DNA of 64,000 nucleotides, taken from contig OY752149.1 in the NCBI GenBank assembly GCA_963573315.1, positions 2,046,001 through 2,110,000 on the forward strand, written 5' to 3'. Position 1 is the first letter of the stretch. The number at the start of each line of letters is the position of its first letter. This stretch comes from Entomortierella parvispora (lineage: Eukaryota > Mortierellomycota > Mortierellomycetes > Mortierellales > Mortierellaceae). Shown piece after piece: positions 56,239-64,000 of this stretch. The notes under the pieces are model-generated. The model saw only the letters and a program-made list of their open reading frames with translations. It was not told the DNA's origin and searched no databases. Both the position numbers and the translations under genes were made by a program.

Positions 56239-56699
56239 TGTCACGGTCAGACAAGGCAGGAACAAGAAGGTGAAGGAGAAGTGTGGTTTATTGTGAATTG
56301 CAGACTGAGGAACAAAGCAAGAGGACAGGGGGGTTTATATACTAGAGAGTGATGAAGGCCTGGACCCAGGCCTACGTTGAGTCAGAGATGACACGAAAGA
56401 GTAGGATACATATCCGGGCAGGTACTAATCATAAGCCGGACCTATGAGTAGGGTCCGGGATGGCAACATAGATGAAGGAGAACGAGATGGAGGTCCTGAT
56501 AGGTGCGGCTGAGAGATACGTACTAAGGGTAGCTATAGCCCTAGGTCCAGAACCTGGACGCCAGGGGTACTCGTCGGAGATCAGAGGACAAGCCAATGAG
56601 TGCGGATACAGATCCTAGGTTCGCGATCCTAGACCAGAGGTACAAGAGACGCGTACTTCGTACGATCTGAGTCTGCGACGTTTCGTGACAATCCTCCCC

Positions 56700-59600
56700 C
56701 TAGGAGCGAGCTCCGCGAGTGACTGGGGGTGGACCTGGCTTGAGCGGGAAGCGAGAGTGGAAACGGGCGACATGCTCTGGTGAATTCTCAGCGTTGGCTG
56801 CGGGCTGCCATTCCGGATCTTTATAACCCTTGAACTTGATCAAATACCAAAGTTGCTTTCCACGGAATTTAGAGTCCCAGATTTCTTCAACTTCAAACTC
56901 CTCATTGCCGTCAATCTCGATGGTAGGAGGCGGAGGTGCTACGCGACCGGGTATTGTGTTGGCGCGGTAGGGCTCCAAAAGAGAGACATGGAAAACAGGA
57001 TGAAGACGGGCCATAGTGGTCGGGAGCTGAAGGCGGACCGATCGAGAGTTGACTACTTCGGTGATCTTGAACGGACCCAGGTTCTTAACATCCAACTTGT
57101 TTGAAGGTCGGGTGGTCTTGATATTGTTACGTTTCAACATGACGAGGTCTCCTATAGCGAAGTTCGGCTGAGGGATAAAGCGCTTGTTGTAGTGGCGCTC
57201 TTGGTTCTCTAGTGCCGACTTGATATGGAACTGCAAGTCTTCTTGGATACGCTTCAACTCCTGGAGGCGGTCCTTGGCGAAGGGGCTACTGACTGCAACT
57301 CGAGGGACCTTCACACTGAAGCGGGGGTGGTATCCTTGGTGAGCAAAGAACGGAGTTTGTTTTGTGGTTGCTTGCACGGAATTGTTGTAGCAGAGCTCGG
57401 CCATGGGTAAATGATTGCTCCAATCGTCTTGTTGGTAGCTTGTGAAACAGCGGAGGTATTGTTCCAGAGTGGCATTCGTACGTTCAGTCTGTCCATCGGT
57501 CTGTGGGTGATAGGCCGATGACAGATTCTGGGTGATCCCCAGCACTTCCATCGCAGACTGCATGAACGTAGAGGTGAATACAGAGCCTCGGTCCGATACG
57601 ATGTCATCTGGCAGGCCATGGTAGGCAAAAACTCGGGACAGGAACAGATCCAAAGTGTCACTTGCGTTGACATCGTCGGTGGTTGGAATGAAGTGTGCCA
57701 TTTTTGTGAGGCGATCCACGACCACCAAGATAGCAGTGTAACCTTTGGAGTCAGGTAGTTGAACAATAAAATCCATTGATATCGAAGACCAAGGGCTCTC
57801 AGGGATCGGCAGAGACTGAAGGAGTCCAAAGGGCTTGTGGTGAGAAGTCTTGTTCCGTTGGCAGGCGTCACAGGTTAACACGAAAGACTTGACAAAGTCT
57901 CTCATACGTGGCCAGTGATAAGTGCGGCTGACCAGTTCAAATGTCTTTGCAATTCCACCATGTCCAGCAGCAGGATCGTCGTGACAGGTGGAGAGAATAT
58001 CTCGTTGCAGAGCCTTATCATCAGGGACTACAATCCGACCGTTGAAGAACAGGACTCCATCCTCGAAGCGGTACTCAGGGTTGGTCTCGGGATTATCGCG
58101 TGACTGATCCAAGATCTCCATGACGGTATCATCGTCTTGATACCCTTCTTTGATACGATTGACAAGGTCTTCAGCGTTGCCAACCCGGAGTACTTCGTCA
58201 ATTGCTGCGACTGTGAATGAGCTAAGCGAAATGGGCATCGGCAAGATGGCGTCGTGCACTGGACCTTCCCCCTCTTCAGGAGTGTACATGCGGGAGAGAG
58301 CGTCAGCGGCGCCATTGTGGACACCAGGGCGGTAGGCAAGAACAACCTTAAACTTGGACAGTCGTTCGGCATAGCGGATTTGGCGTTCACTCAGAGCACG
58401 CTTCTCAGAAAAGTACTCTAGGTTCTTGTGGTCTGTAAGGACAAGAGCAGGGTGTTCAGAGTAAACAAAATAGTGGCGCCAATGTTCCAGACCCTCGATG
58501 ACAGCCAATAATTCGGTATCATGGATATGATAATTGCGCTCCGGCGGCGTCAGCGAACGAGAATAGAAAGCGACAGGATGGAGCACACCATCATCATCAG
58601 GCTGGCTGCACACATTGCCGAGGGCAAACTTGGAAGCATCTGGTTCCAAGACACAAGGACGGGAAGGATCAAAGTGAACCAGCATTGGTTCAGAGCTAAA
58701 CGCGAGCTTGAGGGCATCAAAAGCGGTTTGGGCGGCGGAGTCCCACTTGAACGGGACGCCTTTCTTGAGGAAGCGCGTCATTGGTCCCACCAGCTTGGAA
58801 AACTTCTTGATAAAGCGACGATAAAAGTTGGCAAACCCAAGGAAGACTTGGATGTCGCGGACGCAGGTAGGGACAGCCCAAGAGGTGATCACCTCAACCT
58901 TGGCGGGATCCATGGAGACACCATCGGGTGAGATGATGTAACCTAAGAATTCGACTTTTTCGACGCCAAATTCGCACTTCTCGAGGTTAACTTGAAGTTG
59001 GGCATCGGACAAGAGTTGCAGGACACGGCGTACATCGGCGGTGTGAGTTGCCTTGTCTTGAGAGTAGATTAGGATGTCATCCAAATAGATGACCACGACC
59101 GTGTCCAAGCACTCACGGAGGACGTCATTGAGAAAAGCTTGGAACGTAGCGGGTGCGTTGCAAAGACCAAAGGGCATGACCAAAAACTCGAAATGACCAT
59201 AACGTGTCCTAAACGCCGTCTTCCACTCGTCTCCTTCGGCGATACGAATTAAATTATATGCACCCTTCAGGTCCAATTTCGTAAAAATCTTGGCGGAGCG
59301 GAGGCGTTCCAAGGTTTCTGCAATGAGCGGTAAGGGGCAGCGGTTCTTGATGGTCAACTTGTTCAGCGCGCGATAGTCGACACACATACGGAGTTCTTTG
59401 TTTTTCTTGGGTACAAAGAGGACAGGAGCCCCGGCAGGGGATTCAGAGTGGCGGATAAAACCCTTTTTCAGATTGTCATCAAGGAATTCTCGAAGAGCTT
59501 CAAGCTCCTTTTCAGATAAGTTATACAGAGGACCAAAGGGAGCGGTGGCATCCGGCTCAAGAACGATGGAGTGGTCAAAAGAGCGATGAGGCGGCAGAGT

Positions 59601-60335
59601 GCCAATCGCGCGGTCTTTGAAGAGAGCAGCAAAGTCAGCATACTCCGGAGGCAGGACAGGGACAGGTTTTTCATCAACAGAATTCAAGGACAGAGAGGGG
59701 TCAGAGTGCTCGCGGATCGCTTCAAGATCGCGGCAGAACAAAGAAACGAGTTGTAACGAGTACAAGTCATCAACAGAAAGGTCAGAAGACTCTACATCAA
59801 TAGAGTCAAGATCAAGATCAAGATTTTCAATAGATAAATCAGGAGAGTAATGAGAAAGGCAACGTTTATTGCAGTGTTCATCACGAAAAGAAACTAAGTG
59901 CTTTTTCCAATGGATATGAGGGTTGTGGATGTGTAACCAGTCAATTCCAAGGATAACAGCATGGGTCTGAAGAGAGGTGACGTGGCAATTGAGGGTCTCA
60001 TGATGGGAGTCTGAGATAGTGAAACTCAAAGGACAGGTCTTGGTGACGGGGCCCGAGGTGCTTGGGGAGCCATCCGCCATATGTAAACGGACAGGGTGAT
60101 TGAGTTCCGAGGTTGGTAGAGATAATTTTTTGATAAATGCGGCGTCAACAAAGGATTTTTGTGCGCCCGAATCGAGGAGAGCATTGGTCTTGACAGGGGG
60201 TCGGTCAGGAAGGTGAACGGTAATAGGAATGAGGAGACAGTAACGAGGAAGTGCGGGCTGGCCCGGAGGGGTAGGCGTAGCGAGGACGTGGCCTAAGATC
60301 CAATCCTCGGTAGGATCTAGGCCGACTCGTTTTCC
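56700..60335 (-). CDS. family-1 Pol: protease, RT, RNase H, integrase, chromodomain
   Basis: Reached by a -1 shift from gag near 60329-60335; the first internal ATG is at 60080 (1126 aa from there, about 1210 aa from the shift). Protease LLDSGAQKSF; reverse transcriptase with FTKLDLKGAYNLIRI, MPFGLCNAPATFQ and YLDDILIYS; RNase H with LEPDASKFALG and DTELLAVIEGLEHWRHY; integrase zinc motif (HDDPAAGHGG ... CDACQ) and catalytic SMDFIVQLP, IVSDRGSVF and YHPQTDGQTERTN. A GPY/F module (LGPFKITEVVNSRSVRLQL) precedes a C-terminal chromodomain (EFEVEEIWDSKFRG ... YLIKFKGYKDPEWQPA). All catalytic residues are present and there is no internal stop. The stop codon abuts the polypurine tract. The layout is that of a Tf1/sushi-type chromovirus. 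Confidence 0.93.
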   Translation of the reverse strand, partial: GKRVGLDPTEDWILGHVLATPTPPGQPALPRYCLLIPITVHLPDRPPVKTNALLDSGAQKSFVDAAFIKKLSLPTSELNHPVRLHMADGSPSTSGPVTKTCPLSFTISDSHHETLNCHVTSLQTHAVILGIDWLHIHNPHIHWKKHLVSFRDEHCNKRCLSHYSPDLSIENLDLDLDSIDVESSDLSVDDLYSLQLVSLFCRDLEAIREHSDPSLSLNSVDEKPVPVLPPEYADFAALFKDRAIGTLPPHRSFDHSIVLEPDATAPFGPLYNLSEKELEALREFLDDNLKKGFIRHSESPAGAPVLFVPKKNKELRMCVDYRALNKLTIKNRCPLPLIAETLERLRSAKIFTKLDLKGAYNLIRIAEGDEWKTAFRTRYGHFEFLVMPFGLCNAPATFQAFLNDVLRECLDTVVVIYLDDILIYSQDKATHTADVRRVLQLLSDAQLQVNLEKCEFGVEKVEFLGYIISPDGVSMDPAKVEVITSWAVPTCVRDIQVFLGFANFYRRFIKKFSKLVGPMTRFLKKGVPFKWDSAAQTAFDALKLAFSSEPMLVHFDPSRPCVLEPDASKFALGNVCSQPDDDGVLHPVAFYSRSLTPPERNYHIHDTELLAVIEGLEHWRHYFVYSEHPALVLTDHKNLEYFSEKRALSERQIRYAERLSKFKVVLAYRPGVHNGAADALSRMYTPEEGEGPVHDAILPMPISLSSFTVAAIDEVLRVGNAEDLVNRIKEGYQDDDTVMEILDQSRDNPETNPEYRFEDGVLFFNGRIVVPDDKALQRDILSTCHDDPAAGHGGIAKTFELVSRTYHWPRMRDFVKSFVLTCDACQRNKTSHHKPFGLLQSLPIPESPWSSISMDFIVQLPDSKGYTAILVVVDRLTKMAHFIPTTDDVNASDTLDLFLSRVFAYHGLPDDIVSDRGSVFTSTFMQSAMEVLGITQNLSSAYHPQTDGQTERTNATLEQYLRCFTSYQQDDWSNHLPMAELCYNNSVQATTKQTPFFAHQGYHPRFSVKVPRVAVSSPFAKDRLQELKRIQEDLQFHIKSALENQERHYNKRFIPQPNFAIGDLVMLKRNNIKTTRPSNKLDVKNLGPFKITEVVNSRSVRLQLPTTMARLHPVFHVSLLEPYRANTIPGRVAPPPPTIEIDGNEEFEVEEIWDSKFRGKQLWYLIKFKGYKDPEWQPAANAENSPEHVARFHSRFPLKPGPPPVTRGARS

Positions 60336-61444
60336 GAATCAAATTCGAAAGACACACCTTCGACGGAAACAGCTGCAAGGCGGGCTTTCTTGACAGGACA
60401 ATCACCAGCAAAGTGATTCTTTCCACCACAGTAAAGACAGAGCTTGTTGTCGCGACGACGTTGTTTCTCTTCAGCGGTGATGTGCTTGACACGCACAGTA
60501 TCAAGATCCATATCAGTTGAGGAGGAGGCAGCGGCAGAGGAGGTCGCGGCTGGGGTAGTGGATCTTCGGGACCAAGAGTTGTTCGAGTGGTGAGCTCGAG
60601 TGCCAAAACGCTGATCGCGCGCACGCGAGACATGGTTTTGGTACGCAGTGGAGGCAGCAGCCTGGGCGTCACGGAGGGTCTTGAGGTTGTGCATCTGAGC
60701 TGTCAACAGGGATTTGACATCGGATGACAGACCATCCTTGAAACGGGCAAGAAGAGCAACCTCGTTCCAACCGGATTGAGAGGCTAGAGGCTGGAACTTG
60801 GCGATGTACTCCGAGACTGTGCCGTTCTGGCGGAGACGGATGAGTCGATTGTTGATATCATCGGCGTGAAGGTGGTTACCATAGAGGTCGTTGAGGAGGT
60901 CGGCAAAGAGTTCCCAGTCAGACAAGTAACCTTCGGTATCTTGGGCGCGGCCGATGACGTACGGGGCAAAGAACTCTGCGGGAAGGCCTTCCATTGACTG
61001 TAAGGCCAGATTAATCTTGTCGACGTCAGTTCTGAAAGATCTGGGATGTCTCGAGAACACGGTGTTGAGTTGCGACATGAACTGGTTCAGCGACATGCCA
61101 TTGGGATCACCCTTGAACTTGGTCGTGAGGGCGTTCGGGACTGGAACGTTGAGACCACGCTGAGCCAATTGGGCAAGGATCTCTTGGACTTGGAGTTGAT
61201 ATTCTTGTTGGCGGGTTTGGTTCTCGGCGAGGGTCTGGATAGCCTCTTGGACAACAGAGGCGGACGAAGTGCTCGATGTGGCCTCGGCCATGGCAGTCAT
61301 CTGCTGTTGCAGAACTTCTACCTGTTGCATGGTAGCTTGCAGATGCTGGAGGACAACTTGGGGATTAACGTCTGAGTTCTCAGCTTGCTCGGCGATGTGG
61401 TGCAGGGTGTAGATACCCTGCTGGTCGTGTTGGTTGTGGTCCAT
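60317..61444 (-). CDS. family-1 Gag, intact
   Basis: 375 aa. N-terminal coiled coil (QQVEVLQQQMTAMAEA ... LQVQEILAQLAQ), a Gag helical domain (about residues 100-290, with MSLNQFMSQLNTVF and SEYIAKFQPLASQSGW) and a CCHC knuckle (CLYCGGKNHFAGDC, near 345). The stop at 60317 lies in the stem of the predicted frameshift hairpin (60290-60323), with GGAAAAC at the complement of 60329-60335. The Gag start follows a leader of about 350 nt after the 5' LTR. Confidence 0.92.
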   Translation of the reverse strand: MDHNQHDQQGIYTLHHIAEQAENSDVNPQVVLQHLQATMQQVEVLQQQMTAMAEATSSTSSASVVQEAIQTLAENQTRQQEYQLQVQEILAQLAQRGLNVPVPNALTTKFKGDPNGMSLNQFMSQLNTVFSRHPRSFRTDVDKINLALQSMEGLPAEFFAPYVIGRAQDTEGYLSDWELFADLLNDLYGNHLHADDINNRLIRLRQNGTVSEYIAKFQPLASQSGWNEVALLARFKDGLSSDVKSLLTAQMHNLKTLRDAQAAASTAYQNHVSRARDQRFGTRAHHSNNSWSRRSTTPAATSSAAASSSTDMDLDTVRVKHITAEEKQRRRDNKLCLYCGGKNHFAGDCPVKKARLAAVSVEGVSFEFDSENESA

Positions 61445-62248
61445 GGTAGCGAAAACGGAGAGGGAACAAGTGGACGAGGGTCGTTTTCAGCGGATTTTGA
61501 TAACAGAAATGTGGAAAAATAAGCTTTTTTAAAGATTTCCTGTGCGCGAGCAATGCAAGTTTTCGCGGGCCAAGGAGAGCAGGAAATGCGCAAGAAGAAG
61601 AACGGTGGAGAAACAAGAAGTCGACCAGTTTACTTTTATCGACGCGAATGACCCCGGACGGTGGATTGCGGACAGTAACCCTGGGACAGGTGAACTATTA
61701 CTAAAAGGGAGTTGCTGCAAAATGGAAGCAGCAAGAGTGGAGGAGTGTGTCTGGAAGGAAAGCGAGAAGGCAGGATGTGTTGAGTCTGCAATGTCACGGT
61801 CAGACAAGGCAGGAACAAGAAGGTGAAGGAGAAGTGTGGTTTATTGTGAATTGCAGACTGAGGAACAAAGCAAGAGGACAGGGGGGTTTATATACTAGAG
61901 AGTGATGAAGGCCTGGACCCAGGCCTACGTTGAGTCAGAGATGACACGAAAGAGTAGGATACATATCCGGGCAGGTACTAATCATAAGCCGGACCTATGA
62001 GTAGGGTCCGGGATGGCAACATAGATGAAGGAGAACGAGATGGAGGTCCTGATAGGTGCGGCTGAGAGATACGTACTAAGGGTAGCTATAGCCCTAGGTC
62101 CAGAACCTGGACGCCAGGGGTACTCGTCGGAGATCAGAGGACAAGCCAATGAGTGCGGATACAGATCCTAGGTTCGCGATCCTAGACCAGAGGTACAAGA
62201 GACGCGTACTTCGTACGATCTGAGTCTGCGACGTTTCGTGACATTAGG

Positions 62249-64000
62249 TTACATCATCTCACCCGATGGTGTCTCCATGGATCCCGCCAAGGTTGAGGTG
62301 ATCACCTCTTGGGCTGTCCCTACCTGCGTCCGCGACATCCAAGTCTTCCTTGGGTTTGCCAACTTTTATCGTCTCTTTATCAAGAAGTTTTCCAAGCTGG
62401 TGGGACCAATGACGCGCTTCCTCAAGAAAGGCGTCCCGTTCAAGTGGGACTCCGCCGCCCAAACCGCTTTTGATGCCCTCAAGCTCGCGTTTAGCTCTGA
62501 ACCAATGCTGGTTCACTTTGATCCTTCCCGTCCTTGTGTCTTGGAACCAGATGCTTCCAAGTTTGCCCTCGGCAATGTGTGCAGCCAGCCTGATGATGAT
62601 GGTGTGCTCCATCCTGTCGCTTTCTATTCTCGTTCGCTGACGCCGCCGGAGCGCAATTATCATATCCATGATACCGAATTATTGGCTGTCATCGAGGGTC
62701 TGGAACATTGGCGCCACTATTTTGTTTACTCTGAACACCCTGCTCTTGTCCTTACAGACCACAAGAACCTAGAGTACTTTTCTGAGAAGCGTGCTCTGAG
62801 TGAACGCCAAATCCGCTATGCCGAACGACTGTCCAAGTTTAAGGTTGTTCTTGCCTACCGCCCTGGTGTCCACAATGGCGCCGCTGACGCTCTCTCCCGC
62901 ATGTACACTCCTGAAGAGGGGGAAGGTCCAGTGCACGACGCCATCTTGCCGATGCCCATTTCGCTTAGCTCATTCACAGTCGCAGCAATTGACGAAGTAC
63001 TCCGGGTTGGCAACGCTGAAGACCTTGTCAATCGTATCAAAGAAGGGTATCAAGACGATGATACCGTCATGGAGATCTTGGATCAGTCACGCGATAATCC
63101 CGAGACCAACCCTGAGTACCGCTTCGAGGATGGAGTCCTGTTCTTCAACGGTCGGATTGTAGTCCCTGATGATAAGGCTCTGCAACGAGATATTCTCTCC
63201 ACCTGTCACGACGATCCTGCTGCTGGACATGGTGGAATTGCAAAGACATTTGAACTGGTCAGCCGCACTTATCACTGGCCACGTATGAGAGACTTTGTCA
63301 AGTCTTTCGTGTTAACCTGTGACGCCTGCCAACGGAACAAGACTTCTCACCACAAGCCCTTTGGACTCCTTCAGTCTCTGCCGATCCCTGAGAGCCCTTG
63401 GTCTTCGATATCAATGGATTTTATTGTTCAACTACCTGACTCCAAAGGTTACACTGCTATCTTGGTGGTCGTGGATCGCCTCACAAAAATGGCACACTTC
63501 ATTCCAACCACCGACGATGTCAACGCAAGTGACACTTTGGATCTGTTCCTGTCCCGAGTTTTTGCCTACCATGGCCTGCCAGATGACATCGTATCGGACC
63601 GAGGCTCTGTATTCACCTCTACGTTCATGCAGTCTGCGATGGAAGCGCTGGGGATCACCCAGAATCTGTCAACGGCCTATCACCCACAGACCGATGGACA
63701 GACTGAACGTACGAATGCCACTCTGGAACAATACCTCCGCTGTTTCACAAGCTACCAACAAGACGATTGGAGCAATCATTTACCCATGGCCGAGCTCTGC
63801 TACAACAATTCCGTGCAAGCAACCACAAAACAAACTCCGTTCTTTGCTCACCAAGGATACCACCCCCGCTTCAGTGTGAAGGTCCCTCGAGTTGCAGTCA
63901 GTAGCCCCTTCGCCAAGGACCGCCTCCAGGAGTTGAAGCGTATCCAAGAAGACTTGCAGTTCCATATCAAGTCGGCACTAGAGAACCAAGAGCGCCACTA
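62249..64000 (+). CDS. family-1 pol, 3' part (open to window end)
   Basis: Resumes the reverse transcriptase at YIISPDGVSMDP after the nested element and TTAGG duplicate. It contains RNase H (LEPDASKFALG), the integrase zinc motif and the catalytic core (SMDFIVQLP, IVSDRGSVF, YHPQTDGQTERTN). It stays open to the last base, just before where GPY/F and the chromodomain are expected. Compared with the nested copy it has few differences (e.g. FYRLFIKKF for FYRRFIKKF). Confidence 0.92.

Larger units (their letters stand above)
56239..62243 (-). mobile_element. complete Ty3 family-1 chromovirus, nested
   Basis: 6005 bp with LTRs 61792-62243 (5') and 56239-56690 (3'), both 452 bp and identical as far as I can read. 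Flanked by the perfect 5-bp duplication TTAGG (56234-56238 and 62244-62248). A purine tract (complement of 56691-56700) abuts the 3' LTR and TTGCAGACT follows the 5' LTR. Gag and pol are both open. This is the best candidate for an active element in the window. Confidence 0.95.
52936..64000 (+). mobile_element. Ty3 family-1 element, split by a nested copy, 3' end beyond window
   Basis: 5' LTR at 52936-53387, then leader, gag and pol up to 56238. A second family-1 element intervenes, and pol resumes at 62249 and is open to the window end. The 3' LTR is outside. Confidence 0.93.

Overview
The window is nuclear DNA of a filamentous fungus. Genes carry many short introns (69-107 nt) with GT...AG ends and CTAAC/CTGAC-like branch sites, GC content is moderate, and chromodomain Ty3-type retrotransposons are abundant. 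An early-diverging (Mucoromycota/Mortierellomycota-like) fungus is the best guess, but the taxon is inferred from gene style only.

Genic part (about 0.9-12.6 kb): an RRM protein of the Nop12/RBM34 type (minus) is divergent from a Sds3-like Sin3-complex subunit (plus, 8 exons). The latter converges on an ALG6-type glucosyltransferase (minus, 6 exons). An uncharacterised 3-exon gene (minus), a BTB/POZ protein (plus, 2 exons) and a tRNA-Asp (minus) follow. Introns were placed by splice signals and reading-frame continuity.

Transition (12.6-20.4 kb): a 5'-truncated LINE with a perfect 10-bp target duplication sits about 110 bp upstream of the tRNA. It is followed by the 5' piece of a second LINE, cut by a solo LTR. 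Then comes a gene island unlike the rest: two divergent zinc-ribbon/coiled-coil genes sharing a 31-bp-period repeat array, a small unknown gene, a decayed gene whose motif order resembles Rep_trans/NicK-type replication initiators, and a PIF/Harbinger-like transposase fragment. This is the most unusual part of the window.

Retrotransposon nest (20.4-64 kb): three Ty3/gypsy families can be defined. Family 1 has a 452-bp LTR (TGTCACG...CGTGACA), a chromodomain and a self-priming-type PBS. Family 2 has a 237-bp LTR, an iMet-like PBS, a chromodomain and a canonical -1 frameshift signal. Family 3 has a 1042-bp LTR, no chromodomain and an FVDD reverse transcriptase. A decayed family-3 copy (minus) is interrupted by a solo family-2 LTR and by a complete MULE DNA transposon with TIRs and a 10-bp TSD. 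Next is an exact head-to-tail duplication of 6540 bp (30551-37090 = 37091-43630), each unit made of a family-3 LTR, a family-1 fragment and a family-2 element. The second unit's family-2 pol is interrupted by a full-length family-3 element (43631-52113, TSD CCGC) and resumes at 52118. The window ends in a family-1 element (plus) whose pol is split by a second, intact, opposite-strand family-1 element (56239-62243, identical LTRs by eye, TSD TTAGG).

All calls come from reading the sequence; no database search or folding program was run.
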